Below, piece by piece: positions 37,638-50,682 of a DNA stretch of 64,000 bases. The position numbers and the translations under genes are program-made. This stretch comes from Macrotrachela quadricornifera (lineage: Eukaryota > Rotifera > Eurotatoria > Philodinida > Philodinidae): the NCBI GenBank assembly GCA_022393335.1, contig JAJEKB010021919.1, positions 122,574 to 186,573 on the forward strand. Direction: 5' to 3'. Numbering within the stretch: the first letter of the stretch is position 1; every line of letters begins with the position of its first letter. Under the pieces are notes generated by a model, which did no database searches, had not been told where the DNA came from, and saw nothing but the letters and a program-made list of their open reading frames with translations.

Positions 37638-38349
37638 ATATATTTCGTTTATATCAACAACGGTATAATGCATTTGATAGACGTTAATTTTAACGCTTGC
37701 TTCATACAACGCACTAAAACTGTATATTTTAGATATTTTCAATAGGAATAATATTGTAATTAAAACCAGTAAAGAATGACTATAGTTCGTGTAAATTGAT
37801 ATTAAAATATTATTAAAATGCAATATTCACTAGTAAACATCAAACTCTATGTAACATCAATTAGTAGAAATCCATGAATTCAAAAACATTAAAAAAATCG
37901 TGTAATGTTATTCTCCAAGAAATAAATTCCTTATCGTGCGACTGCCAACATTTGAGCAACAAATTTCGAGTGAAATTTTTAATATTTTATTTTTTTGGTA
38001 GTAATAAGAACGAAAATCTTTTATAATATAGAAGAGGAACGCATCTCAACTTCAGAATAGATGAGTACTGCATCACTGAAGAAGTTATCTTGCCTTTTTT
38101 TATTGTAAGCAGTTTTCGTTGTTATTGCTGCGACCACAAAACAGAACATTAAAAAAAACAACTCGAAATTTTTTTCTCAGTTATTGATAACTGCATGATA
38201 ATGAATTTATCTCTTGCAGAATGAAACGAGACGACTTTTCTATGCTGTTGAATCCCTGATTTCCATTAATTGATATTACATAGAGTCTCATATATAATAG
38301 TGAACTATAGTTACTTCTCACTAATTCTAACCACAATCTTGGTTAATTC

Positions 38350-38364
38350 GGGGGGGGGGGGGGG
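38350..38364 (+). repeat. Homopolymer run of 15 G
   Basis: Uninterrupted G run in otherwise AT-rich DNA; no gene adjoins it. Its length may be an assembly estimate. Confidence 0.9.
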
Positions 38365-40890
38365 ATTTGAATATTTTCTTAAAAGTCAAATAATGGAATT
38401 AGAATAGCGAAGCGCTCCTTGGGAATTAGTTTGCTACAAAAAAGCTTGTCATATAAGTTACGGAGACAAGAAATTAAAGACTTAAAAATAGAAATCTCTT
38501 TTTACTACCTTAGATATCATCGATCGACTTCTGCTTGTATTCGAATAGTTTATATTGTGGGCTCTCTCTCTAGCTAAGTTCTGTCTGCAAGTGGAAAAGA
38601 GAGTGCACACTCATTGATGAATGTATATCAAAACGTATATTAAAAACGAAAGAATATCAAAACAGACTGCGCACACATATAAGGAAAAGAAACAGAGAAA
38701 GAATGGTATCAAAGATAACATTCTTTCTCGAAAAACAGAACATGAAACGAAGAAGCACAAAACACTATGTGAATGAAACGGAGAAAGAATGTCTCTAAAA
38801 GTAATGCATAGAAGAGGAGAAAGAGAACCAGTAGCGGAGGCACTCGTCGTCGCTAACATATATATTATTTCAATGCCAAGAATTCTTCATAGAACAAAAC
38901 CTTTATATGACATCAACAGAATTTGAAAAGATAAAGCCGAATTAATGATTAAGATTTTTATCTGAAATATTTATTTAAATTTTACTTAATGAATATATTT
39001 GCCGTTGAAACAATATATAAAAATTGGAGTCTCAATAAGAAATTAATTGAAATTGAACACACGAAAATGTGAACCTTCTGAGATTTTTCTCTCAAATAAT
39101 GCTTTTCATTTAAAAAGAAACTTTCTGAAGCAGCTGACCTACTTTTTATTAAAAATGGCATGAATGAAAAAGAAATGCGGATGAACGTTGATAAAATAAA
39201 AAAAATTAGCGTCGCAGATATTATATAGATAAAACTAATAATTAGAATTGTTTTTAAGAGCAGATGTCGACATATTATAAGAATATGATATAAATTAAAT
39301 AAAGATGAACTAAATGAATGAATGATTACTGTGTTCATCTCTATCTAATAGCGACAGCCAGACAAAGAAATAAAACATATCGTTGCTATTGGTCAAACCG
39401 GTCACTAACATGATTTTTTTATTGTTTCATTTCAGTATTCGGGAATCAGATGATCATAAAGTGAAAAGGTGACTCTTTAAATATAACTTGTTGTCAATTG
39501 AACTGAATAATCAGTGAGGCTTTGCTCATCAGAAAGGTTCACATGATTTTGAAACAGAACTATATTAAATCAATGTTTTTCTTCCAATTTCCTGATCTGC
39601 GTTCTAGTACATAGAAGTTTCTGCTCTTTTTTTGTAACAAGATAATACATGTTTACATTATAGCTGTATACCAGCATATCTGATCTAATTAGTGAAACTC
39701 GTTGTCATTAAAAAAAGAGTTATAATCGGAGTTCAACGAGTGACAGTTCATTGTCTCTATTCTCTATGTATGAATGTGTAAAAACGAATTGATTCTAGCA
39801 TTAAAACTAGTCAAATCTTCATTTTTGTCTCTTACATGCGTTAAAATCCGTTTATACAAGAAGCAACGCATTTGAATCGGTTAAATTTTTTTGAAAACCG
39901 TCTGAACCCGTTATACGGCGTTTTTTTCAGTATTTTTTAATATGAACGGGTCAAAACAGCGTTTTAACCATTGACATGTCTGCATGGGTATAGCTTCATA
40001 CTCGTATATCGCATATATTTTTATAGTCCTATATCTCGTTAGCCTTATTCCTAAAGGTGTCGTCTATTACTTACCATATATTGTCATATATCTTGCATAA
40101 TATCTCCTAGATAACAAATAAAAAGGAGCGTTTTTGTAGGCCTTAATGATTACTATTAGTAGTGAAATAATGGCTGCAGTTCCGAATCAAATAGTGAAAA
40201 ACGAAGATATCCAATATTTTACCTTTTCCAATAAAGAGCGTGTCATCGTCCTTTTTCTTTGAAAAATACCGAAAATTTAATGTATTTTTTATCAAAAGTA
40301 TACTTTGTTGGTCCTTTGGCGAATCCTCTCTTAAAAAAGGTCTGAAAAGTAAACACAAATCACATGATTACATTATGTATTCTATAAAAATGTATAATTT
40401 AATCGTTCTATATTAAGATTAATAGATGTTTGTAAAGAATCCGACGGTACATCTTTTAAACAAAAAGATCTAATGTTTTGTCATGCTTTTGAATAGAAAA
40501 ATATGTAAAACAAATAATGTTGCAACAGACTGAAAACTATACATGAAAATATTAGATTCTTATATTATCCAGGAAAAACATTTATTTGGTATGATTGGCT
40601 TTTCACTTTAGTATATATTTCTTCGTGTTTAATCAACTGATTTATGCTTTCTCCCAGTATTGTCGATGGCAAAGGAGAAAAAAAAGGCTTTTATACCTTA
40701 TAAACATGTGCTCGACTGTTTGAAAAGAACGCGACAAAATGAAAACGTTATCAATAGGCACTGCATTACAGGTAAAGCACATTGGTTGTATAATTTTTGT
40801 ACATAATAAATATTTGATTTTTTTGTCTAATGAAACTAATACATTGATTGGTGCATCAATATAATCGATTTTGTATCGAAAAATAAATAC

Positions 40891-43800
40891 ATGTTTTTTA
40901 TACGAATTTTTTGTCTTATTCTTATTAAAACAAGTTTTATTCATGGTGATTTATTTACATCAACTACACATTTAAGTGAATTGTTAAATACTGAAATTAA
41001 ATTAGTGGAAAAATTAGAAATTTATCTTAAGCAAGAATATGACCGGTTAAATCGTATTGAAAAGTAATTTATTAGATAAATATTATTTAATTAATTTATT
41101 CATTTTTTTTGTTAAAGATATGTTAATATAATTAAAGATGAAATTGAACAAGCACAAGGAAATGAAGAATATTATTTCGGTAATCCAGTTAATTCACATT
41201 TACTTATTAAACATTTAACAATTGAATGGAATAAAATTGAGAATATATTACCTACAAGTATAAGAATTTTAATATTCAAAATTCAATTTTATTAGCATCT
41301 TTTTTCTATAGATTTTTCAAAAAATATTTCCGATACTTGGTTATTTCCTTCATCTGAAGATTATAATGGTAAATGGATAATTTTTTTTTTTAAATACTTT
41401 CTATAAACAAATAGGTTCTGCCATTGGATTAATGCGTTTACAAGATACTTATAAATTAAAAGCAAGTCAATTAGCTAATGGACAAATAAGTTTAAAATAC
41501 AAATCAAAAAAATTAAGTGGTTAGCCAATGAAAAATATTGATTTATCTTTTTTATAAAAATTTATTTTTTTCTAGCTTTAGAATGTTATGATTTGGGACG
41601 TGTTGCATTTGAAAATAATGATTTTTATCATGCATTTATGTGGATGAGAGAAGCACTCAATCATTTTGAAGAAGAAATACCTAACGAATCAATTAATAAA
41701 ACTTATATTTTAGATTATCTTTCTTATGTAGCATTCAAAGTAAAAAAGAAAGAATATATTTTATTTTTATAAAATTATTTGTGTTTTTTTTTTGTTTAGC
41801 AAGGAAATTTAGCAGCTGCTTTAGGCATAACTAAGCAAATTCTTGCTATTGGTATATAGACAATAAAAGATTTTCTTTTTACATGAAAATTTTTATTTTA
41901 TTATTTTAGATTCAAATCATGTTTCAGCAAAACAAAATAAAATTTATTATGAAAAAACGATTAAAAATCGAAGAATAATTGAACAACAAATGAATCATTT
42001 AAATACGAATGATTCATTAGATCCTACATTAATTTCAACAATAAATAAAGATAAAAATTCTATAGGAAATAATGAAAAACCAAACACATTGTCAATCATA
42101 CTTGAAGCATATGAAGATCTTTGTCGACAGAATAGATCTCAAGTAAAAATCAATAATCGAATGAAGAATATTTATTATTTTATTTTTATTTTCTTAGTTA
42201 GGTATAAAACGTCGATCGAAATTATTCTGTCGTTATCGTCATAATAATCATCCATATCTTATTTTACAACCAATTAAAGAAGAACAATTAGCAGATCAAC
42301 CAGATATTTATCTTTTTCATGATATTATTAATGATAAAGATATTCAAGAAATAAAATCACTTGCTATACCTAAAGTATGTATATTCATTATACAGATACA
42401 ATGGTAGATAATTGTTATTATATTGTACCTGTTCATCACTTTATTATTAATACTTTCAAAGTAGTTAATTACAGAATTAGTAAGAGGTATTCAGATGTAC
42501 AGAATGACTCATACTGTAGATATACTATGATTATCTAACAAGCACATCAATGTAATTTTATCCATGTCTTCGTGCATATTCTTGATGTATTTTTTATTTT
42601 TGAGTGATGAAGAAAAAAATAATTTTTAAATGCTAACCTTTAGATTTCTTTTATTGTTAGGGATAGAGATATGAAAAGTTATGTTTTTGTTCAAAGAGTT
42701 CTTTGGTACAATTCATTTTAATCATCGTTAGTCATGTATTTGTTAGACTTAGTTTTTGTTTCTTCGATCTTATTACATTTTGTAGTCTTTGCTGGTAAAT
42801 ACTTGTATATATATAAAACAAATGAATTGTTCAAAACTTATTCATGAAGACATTTTTTTGCAATACAGAGGATTGAAAATAGGTAGACATAGTAAAAGAG
42901 AAACAGAAGTGAGACAAATCCATATTTTGAAAGAACATTCCTTAATCTACGCAATCGATTACGTCATTTTTCATCACGTAGGTTTTAAAATTCAGTGATG
43001 ATATGAACTAAAGAGCTGGAATTTAGTACAGATGTAGAACACTAAGACAAATGTAGCATATAAAAAATTGTGAAAATTGATCAACAGAATGAAAGATTAA
43101 TAAAAAAATTCATATATATCTTTCTTGTTATGATTTTAGCTACAAAGATCTGTTGTTGGTCATGCCGAGACTGCCAGTTATAGAGTGAGCAAAAGGTACA
43201 AGAGACTTTTAACTAATTTAATCAAATAATCATATTTAAATATCTTTAATACATGTTGTGTATTGTTTTCTTGCTTATATTAATTAAAGATTTTATAAAT
43301 TGTTATTTAAATAATTGAAATTTTAGTGCTTGGTTAAAAGATGAAGATTCACCATCTGTAGCTCGTTTATCTCGTTTAATTGAAGCTGTAACAAATTTAA
43401 GTATAATCACAGCTGAAGAACTTCAAGTATATAAATAATGTTTATATAGATATATAAAATATATTTATTAAATAATTAGATTGCAAATTATGGTATCGGT
43501 GGTCATTATGAACCACATCATGATTATTTTAGTGTAAGTTATTATATAAGAGAATTTTATTGAAAAATAAATTTAAATTTAGTCATCAGAAGAAAATAGT
43601 TCTTCAATTTTTGAAGACGGTAAGTTTAATGTTATCTATTGAAATTTATTTCAATAAAATTTTATTTTTAGGAAATCGTATTGCAACTTGGTTGACTTAT
43701 GTAAGTCAAATATGATTAAATTAATATAAAAATAAATAAAATTGTTCTAGTTAAGTGATGTCGAACAAGGTGGTGGAACTGCTTTTCCTTTAAATGGTGG

Positions 43801-44091
43801 TTTTACAAAACCTAAAAAAGGAAGTGCTGCATTTTGGTATAATCTTTATGCATCAGGCGAAGGTTATTATATACTAAAATTTTTCTTGTATCTCTATTAT
43901 ATTGTAATTTGATTTAGGAGATGAGGGTACTCTACATGCAGGTAAGTTTTCTTTTTTATTTTAGTGTTTTTTTTTTCTATTTTGTTATAGGTTGTCCTGT
44001 ATTAATTGGTAATAAATGGATTGCAAATAAATGGCTTCATGAACGTGGTCAAGAATTTCGTCGACCATGTTCACTTGATCCAATGGCATAA
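40891..44091 (+). CDS. P4HA: Prolyl 4-hydroxylase alpha subunit
   Basis: Sixteen exons assembled with perfect frame: 40891-41063, 41118-41257, 41312-41368, 41415-41519, 41576-41739, 41800-41851, 41910-42142, 42198-42374, 43140-43195, 43327-43426, 43480-43533, 43583-43619, 43672-43700, 43751-43862, 43918-43941, 43991-44091; 537 residues, the usual P4HA length. Signal peptide MFFIRIFCLILIKTSFIHG, then the P4Ha N-terminal domain (LLNTEIKLVEKLEIYL ... YFGNPVNSHLLIKHLTIEWN), the peptide-substrate TPR domain (CYDLGRVAFENNDFYHAFMW, AALGITKQILAIDSNHVSAK) and the Fe(II)/2-oxoglutarate dioxygenase domain. Iron ligands: H432 and D434 in GGHYEPHHDYF and H503 in GTLHAGCPVL; 2-oxoglutarate Lys513 in GNKW. 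Hydroxylates proline in collagen-like chains in the ER with PDI as beta subunit. All introns are about 46-131 nt except intron 8 (765 nt). AATAAA at 44155-44160. Confidence 0.95.
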
Positions 44092-45426
44092 AAATAGAAA
44101 ATAATATTTATAGACATAAACTATTTATCTAACAAAATGATAAGATTTTATTAAAATAAACGAATTTTCTCTGTTTATCTTCAATTTAATTTTAAGAAAT
44201 TCATAGAAATTATTTCTTCTAATTCTTGTTAATCCAGATATACATTATATTTCACACTGATATGATTTATATTCATAAAAATAATTAATGTAATACTTAT
44301 CTTACATAGTATATGATAAGCTGTACAGTGAAGACCGAAAAAAGTATGATCGGTTTTATTTTTTACATATACAAAATATAATCCTAATCAATGTATTGAG
44401 TTAAGAGTACCCAAAAAAGATCCCTGCTATTTGAATGTTGCCAAAATTACATTATATTGATGATTGAACCTAACCTTGGACTTTTTTCATTTTTTGTTTT
44501 TCAAAGAATAGGTTTGCAACATTGTTGAGATTTTATTTAATTTAACATTTTCAATTCTGGAAAGTTAAACAGATCAAATTTTAGCATGTGGTCAGACTTG
44601 TGTTGATCGGTTCTCCATGAGATTATTTCATCCTAATCCTTTCTCAATTTACAATCGAGATCGCTATTTTCTCAACTAGTAAATACTCAAGAAATAATCT
44701 AGAAAAAAAATATTAATTTCCTATATTTCGTCGAGTTGTTTATATGGATTCGTGTGTGAAAAAGAAAGCGATGAAAAATATCTCTTTATTTTGTTAAAAT
44801 GTAACGAAGAAACAAAATTAAGATCGAAACGAAGGAAAATTTTAAAGTTCGATGTAATGCAAGGTCAGAAACAAAAAAGCCATCTTGTTTAGGGCTATAT
44901 CCTGTGAATGTTTGTATAGATTATAAGACAGATTCTGGATGTTACTATTGAAGAAGGTCATTCTTTTATGCCATTGTGCAAAGTTGGATGTTTGGAATAT
45001 TGGTATAATAAATGACGAATATCTTCTGAAATTTCACATTGAAAATTTTTAGTGCATTAATAAAAATGCATCGTGAAATTCTTTACAAAAATATATAAGA
45101 GCGTTTGATTTCAAATGCTAATATAGAACAAAGAAGAAAAATGTTGTGAAATTTCAATATGTTCAATTTTCTAACTAAAAAAACTAATTTTCTTCGTTCT
45201 ACTGTTTGGCGCACCATAGCCTAAGAAAATCTAGCTAGTCATTTTGTAGCGCTAGGAGAGCTCTATCTTCTAGATGCAATTAAAACATTTTCTCATTATG
45301 ACATGTAGCACAAAAGAGTTTTCTTTTCCCAGATTATCCCAAGATAGTAATCCTTTTATACGTTGCTATAGAGAATTCTTCGGCACAGCTTTTCGTAAAA
45401 AATATAGAAGTAGTAGTTGAAATTGT

Positions 45427-45740
45427 ATTGTAATTTTTAATCATCTGATATAATGTATTAAAAAACAAAATATATCGAAAGATGTAGGGTGAAAAGCTCT
45501 ACAATTTATAAAGAACAACGTTTCTTACAGTTGAACCTCTACTTTTTCAAAATGGTCAAAACGTTGAAAGGTCATATTTTAACCATGCGAAAATATTATC
45601 TTTTCTCACATAACATGAGTTGGATTTTTTTCCTTCATCTTTTTACGATTAATCTATGTAAATTGTAGAGCTTTTCGCATTGTATCGTTTAGCATATTTT
45701 ATTTTTTAGTACAACATAATGCACGTCCATACAATCTGAC
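45427..45740. mobile_element. Family A MITE, about 0.3 kb
   Basis: The left arm (TGTAATTTTTAATCATCTGA, then AAAGATGTAGGGTGAAAAGC and TCTACAATTTATAAAGAAC) is mirrored by the right arm (TGTAAATTGTAGAGCTTTTC, then GCATTGTATCGTTTAGCATA). The arms of about 75 bp match the element at 3834-4307 in sequence and order. No coding capacity. Confidence 0.6.
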
Positions 45741-45957
45741 TCACTTCTTATCTCGTTAAACTATCGTAAGGAGTAGGTAGAGTTCTTTTCTGTAATGATC
45801 ATCCTCGTGTGTTTCACCTTTCTTTTTTGCGTTCTCTCCAAATACTTTGCATTACTTCTTTTGTACTTTTTCTTAGAAAGAAGAGAAGTTATCTACAGCT
45901 GTCTTTTTTTCAAATATTCTCATTTGATTGGTTGTTAGACCTCTACAGTTATTTACA

Positions 45958-46094
45958 CTGCCATAAAATTGCACAAACATGAGAAATTTATGACTCATGA
46001 TGTAGAAACATACACACAAAAGGAAGCAATAGATTTTACAACATATATATATTTCATCAAAAGACACGTTATAACAAATAAAAAAAAAACATCA
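45958..46094 (+). promoter_or_regulatory. Upstream block shared by the two F-box/LRR genes (copy 1)
   Basis: Directly before the ATG, ATAAAATTGCAC ... TTATGAC, ATATATTTCATCAA and a GTTATAA-AAATAAA-like stretch recur in the same order before the second gene (50546-50682). The resemblance shows common origin by duplication and suggests a retained promoter or 5' leader; no specific factor site is identified. Confidence 0.35.
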
Positions 46095-48299
46095 ATGTCT
46101 AGCCATTTTATTCCTTCTCTACTTACTTTACCTATCGAATTGGTCTATCGAATATTGGATAAATTGGATATACAAGAGATTCTTTTATCGCTCCGCAATG
46201 TTTGTAGACGATTAAATGATATAACCGACACGTATCATCGATACCAGGTAATATTTTGCTTTATTTTTAAATAAGATTTTCATTATATGCGCCGTGGTAT
46301 TCAGGTCTATTATGAGTTTCTCAATGCTAATACTCTCTTATAAAATGAATGAAAAACAACAAATATTATAAAACTAATTCATTTGCAACTATCTATATAT
46401 CATCTTTTATTAGACTTTTCAAACTCTCTTTTGATTTAATTAAAGAAAGGTGAACTATTGGATGATTTGTCAAAAACACTACACATGTGATATATTATCA
46501 TATAAAGTTGTCATTTTGTGAGACGATGATCTCAGAAATGGAAAGTCAGTAAATAGTGGACGAAACACAAAAGGAAAACATCAAGATCAAATTTTAGATT
46601 CTTCTGTTAATTCATCTCAAGATAATTAAAGTTAAACGCCAATATTCATAACTTGTGGCTTTGATTAAAAATAGTTGTACTCAAATATTATTATTGTACA
46701 TTATAACGGTTTAATAGATGCTCGTTCATCTTGAGTGATTTAAAAAAGACAACAAAACTCAATCTAAGTTCATGAATTCTCTATTCAGCATCATCATGAA
46801 TATAAAAATCGTGAAACATTGAAATTATGTCAAATAAAATAAACTATTCATCCTGTGAGATCTGCAATAATTTGCATTATTATATTATTTTTTAAAATCT
46901 TATTTCAAAACTATGCAGAGTATAATTTTACTCGTATATTATTGCTTTTAAAGCGATTTCTTTTTTTCTGACATACATTATAAATTCATAAATACCATGC
47001 CATCTCTTACGTGAACCTTCTGAGTGTACGGATCAGAATTTGTCATACAGATTTTGATGATAAACTTTCCATCTTTCGATTCTATTTGCAAAACTTACAC
47101 AGACACTCGCCAAACTAGACTTTAGGTGGGCATCAATAGGTGGTCGAAAATTAGAACGTCTGGCTTATGCATTACATTATAACACAGTGAGTCAAATGTT
47201 TTTCTCATTGATCACATATTTATTATTATTGCTCAATATAGACAGTCACTACGCTCAATCTTTGGCGTAACGATATCGACGATAGAGGAATACAACAATT
47301 GGCACATGCTTTAAAAAATAACAAGGTGAGATATATTTTTTTCTTACTGTTCATATTTTCATCATTATCATTCAATACAGACACTTGAGGTCCTCAATCT
47401 TCAAGGTAATCATGTCTATGCAATAGAAGCACAATATCTAGCTCATGCATTACAAAACAATACAGTAAAAAAAAGTTGTCTTGTTATCAATCACATATCC
47501 ATAGTTATTATTCAATACAGACACTCACCACACTTATTCTTCGAGAGACTGATATTAGTGATGAAGGAGCACAACATCTGAGTTATGGATTACAGAATAA
47601 CACGGTAAGAGAAGTTCTCTTCATCTATCATACATCTATCAATATTATTCAATATAGGCACTTACTACACTGGATCTTGATTATACTAGTATCAGTGCCA
47701 AAGGAGTACAACATCTCGCCTTGGCATTACAAAGTAATACGGTAAGAGACGTTTTCTTCTCATCAATTACATATTCATTATTATCATTCAATATAGACGC
47801 TTATCACGCTTAATCTTCAGGGTAATCATATCGATGCAAAAGGAGCACAATATTTGGCTAATGCATTGCAAAGTAATACGGTAAGATAGGTATTCTATTT
47901 CTTGATTACATATCTATGGTTATCATTTAATAGTCAATCTTCACACTCAATCTTCGGCGTAATAACATTGATGATGAAGGAGCAAAACATCTGGCCCATG
48001 CATTACAAACAAACGTAGTAAGATAAAATTTTCCTCATCCATCACAAACCTATAGTTGCCATTTGACACAGACACTTACCATGCTCAATTTACGAGGTAA
48101 CCAGATTACGGATAAAGGAGCACAACATCTAATTCATGCATTACAAAGCAACGAGGTATAAGATGAGTTTTATTTTTATCGATCATATAACTGTCATTAT
48201 CGTTTAATACAGACACTTATCACGCTCAATCTTTTGAATAATAGGATCAGCGATACAGCAAAACAACAATGGATTATCTGCTCAAATGTGAAAGTTTAA
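46095..48299 (+). CDS. F-box/leucine-rich-repeat protein, 9 LRR exons
   Basis: Exons: 46095-46247 (F-box), then 47103-47186, 47242-47325, 47381-47464, 47521-47604, 47658-47741, 47797-47880, 47934-48017, 48072-48155 and 48213-48299; 303 residues. Exon 1 encodes MSSHFIPSLLTLPIELVYRI and LDKLDIQEILLSLRNVCRRL, a classic F-box, which in SCF ubiquitin ligases docks to Skp1. Each following exon is exactly 84 nt, phase 0, and encodes one 28-residue ribonuclease-inhibitor-type LRR (consensus TLTTLNLxxNxIxDEGAQHL followed by AHALQNNT). The last exon adds a short tail and stop. Repeats start at ~139-bp spacing with introns of about 53-58 nt; the first intron is 855 nt. Presumably a substrate receptor; NLRC3-like LRRs without NACHT. 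Paralogous to the gene at 50683. Confidence 0.85.
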
Positions 48300-49722
48300 A
48301 AAACGCGTGTATTGACAAAAAAAATTTATTTGTCTTATTTCATGTGCTTTGTTATAAAGCATTCGAAATATTCACAATTTTTTACATATAAATGCAGCTC
48401 AACGAAACATATGTACAACTAGCAATTTTGAAGCTTTTCAGTAAAATATGCAATGATATATAACTGGCGTGAAAATGCCTAAATATCAGCTATGTCTACC
48501 AGCAAGATAATCAGACTTCCTTGGAATTTTGCATGTCTATGAAAAAGAATTCTATTTATGAGAATGAATAATGTAGTGATTCTACATTGATATACAAAAA
48601 TTTGACTATTTTATGATATATATACTGCAAAATGAGTAAATACGGAACTGCTCTTTTATAACTACACCATATTAGCTTAAAACTTGATCAATCTTGTAAA
48701 ACTCTTCATAGTTATTATCATTCATGTACTTCCCACAGAAAAAGATTTGGATCGAAACCGCGAAAAATCAGTTTTCTCATTAAATCTGTGATCGAAATCA
48801 TCTTCTGTCATAAGAAACAAAGGTTACCATGATAAAATTCTTTATGATTGGTCGATATTATCTTGACGTATTTTAAAACAAGTTCTAAATTTCTTATAAT
48901 ACCTAAACACTTTGTTTTATTAATACCAACAGAAGCCATAATTTCGGTTGTATCATATTTTCATAGCACTGATTTCTTTCCTATTCAGTCTCATACGACA
49001 GAAATGTATAGTTCTGTAAACGCAAGAGAAACACGATTAACGGTGTGTTTATTGAAGTATATGATTGCCATGAAGATTTCGAGAAATTTCAAATTCGAAC
49101 AGGAAAAAATACGAATTGAAAAATTTCTGTCGAGCAGGTTCTTCTTCGCTAAGAATGTCATTTTTCTGTTAAATTTAAATAATTCTATTTCCTCTCATTT
49201 CTAGAAAATCTAATACCTTTTATTGTATTTTTTCCATCGATAAATAAATATAATGTTTAAGAAAAAGGTCCTACTGCTATTATAAAGTATCCTAAAGAAA
49301 TAGAATAATTTAATTTAATAAACTACAAATGCAAATAAATTAAATTTATTTTCCATTAAAATTAATCTTTCTCAATCCACGGTTTTAGACAATTTGAAAA
49401 AATCTAATAAAAGTAATTTTTTTCGTGGATTGCATGTTCGAAAGTTATTGAATGATGATTATATCCTTCAATTGTAAGTAAATGACCGAATTTCATGTTT
49501 TCGATATGTACTTCACTTCTTTTAGCCATTTAAATATTGTCTTGTATGTCATTGCATGCGAAAATATTAAACATGCACATGGAGAAAATTCCATGCGTGG
49601 ATTTGCGAATATAATTTGATCTGTGACGCACACACATACATGCCATGTCATAATGATTCATAAATGTACACGTACTGACAGTGTTACGGCTACACGCGTT
49701 TCTTAAGCTTTCTCACTTGACT

Positions 49723-50327
49723 GGGTAATGACATTCTGGAAATCTGAAATAGCCAAAATAATGTCTGTACAAAGGGTAGTAGCATAACTGTTCTCCTAAA
49801 TTTTCATAACAAAGTCCAACGATTATTCTATTCGATGTTTTATGACAATCACTACAAAATCTCTGTGGATAGCATACATAGACAGAAATAAGTACTATGA
49901 TAATTGAATATCTCAGCTCAAAAGGATTATTTTAGTCTAGATGCTTCCTCAATATGCCCAAAATATGGGTTCTAAAGCGGTTACCACTTCGGGTGTCCAC
50001 CTCGTTAAATTATCATTTTCCGACACTATTTTACAGATATCACCAACAGAAAACAGCTCGTTCAATCAATAATTCAGTGGAATCTTTATTTATTAGTATT
50101 TATTGAAATTACTGATAAAATGTGTAAGACAAATCAACTTCAATTGTTATAGTACTTATTTCTGTTTATCTATGCTATTTACAGACATTTTGTATTGATT
50201 GTCATAAAACGACCAATAGAATGATCATTGCATTTTGTTATGAAAATTTAGGAAAACAATTATACTGCTACCCTTTTGTAAAGACATTACTTTAGCTATT
50301 TTAGATTTCTAGAATGTCACTACCTCA
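49723..50327. mobile_element. Element with about 200-bp terminal inverted repeats
   Basis: The left end GGGTAATGACATTCTGGAAA and the complement of the right end GGTAGTGACATTCTAGAAA continue in parallel for about 200 bp (AATAGCCAAAATAATGTCTG against AATAGCTAAAGTAATGTCTT; the later CATAGACAGAAATAAGTACT against CATAGATAAACAGAAATAAG). The centre is about 200 bp of non-coding DNA. Non-autonomous, long-TIR MITE or foldback; the target duplication is not resolved. Confidence 0.6.
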
Positions 50328-50545
50328 CATACAAGAAAGAAAGAAATGATGATATCTGTAAGAGAGTAATATTATTATTGACATAGTAATGAATTCTGTT
50401 GTAATAGTTTCTCATCAATAATACTATACGGTAGTCGAATGAGAGAAAAGCAATAGACGTATGCATCATCAAGATTGACACTATTAGGTAAAAATCATTC
50501 AGAGGAAGGAAAGAAAAGAGAATGAGGATGATTCATCGTCATACG

Positions 50546-50682
50546 TACCACAATAAAATTGCACGCGCATAAAAAAATTATGACAGAATATACATGAAGG
50601 TGTATTTGTAAATAAAAAAGCACACGATTTTAATGTAAATATATTTCATCAAGTGGTACATTATAAAAAAATAAAAGTGTCC
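50546..50682 (+). promoter_or_regulatory. Upstream block shared by the two F-box/LRR genes (copy 2)
   Basis: ATAAAATTGCACGCGCATAA, ATATATTTCATCAAGTGGTA and TTATAAAAAAATAAAA precede the ATG and parallel 45958-46094. Core promoter position is inferred only from this conservation. Confidence 0.35.

Larger units (their letters stand above)
29258..40890. other. 11.6-kb AT-rich region without a supported gene
   Basis: Frames are short and motif-free on both strands. Contents: a family-A repeat fragment (30640-30725), a tRNA-like fold (31040-31111), a degenerate tandem repeat (33930-34400), TATTTA-type low-complexity DNA around 36120-36400, a small MITE (37491-37637), a 15-base G run (38350-38364), and a short inverted AACCCGTT/AACGGGTC pair near 39905-39960. 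Confidence 0.5.
44092..46094. other. Intergenic DNA between P4HA and the first F-box/LRR gene
   Basis: Contains the P4HA poly(A) signal, AT-rich DNA with no supported gene, the family-A MITE at 45427-45740 and the putative promoter/leader block 45958-46094. Confidence 0.55.
48300..50682. other. Intergenic DNA between the two F-box/LRR paralogues
   Basis: No supported gene; the 118-codon frame at 48848-49204 has no motif and an AT-driven composition. The main structure is the long inverted repeat 49723-50327, and the block 50546-50682 resembles the upstream region of the first paralogue. Confidence 0.5.

Noticed and set aside
38982..39338. 118-codon minus-strand hydrophobic frame
   Set aside because: Ile/Phe/Leu/Ser-rich translation typical of AT-rich DNA; no start context, splice partners or motif.
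40642..40944. 100-codon minus-strand frame overlapping the P4HA start
   Set aside because: Contains a C-x-x-C pair but no family motif, overlaps the first exon and promoter of a solid gene, and shows no coherent exon partners.
48848..49204. 118-codon plus-strand frame between LRR genes
   Set aside because: No motif, no repeat and no acceptable exon links; composition matches non-coding DNA here.
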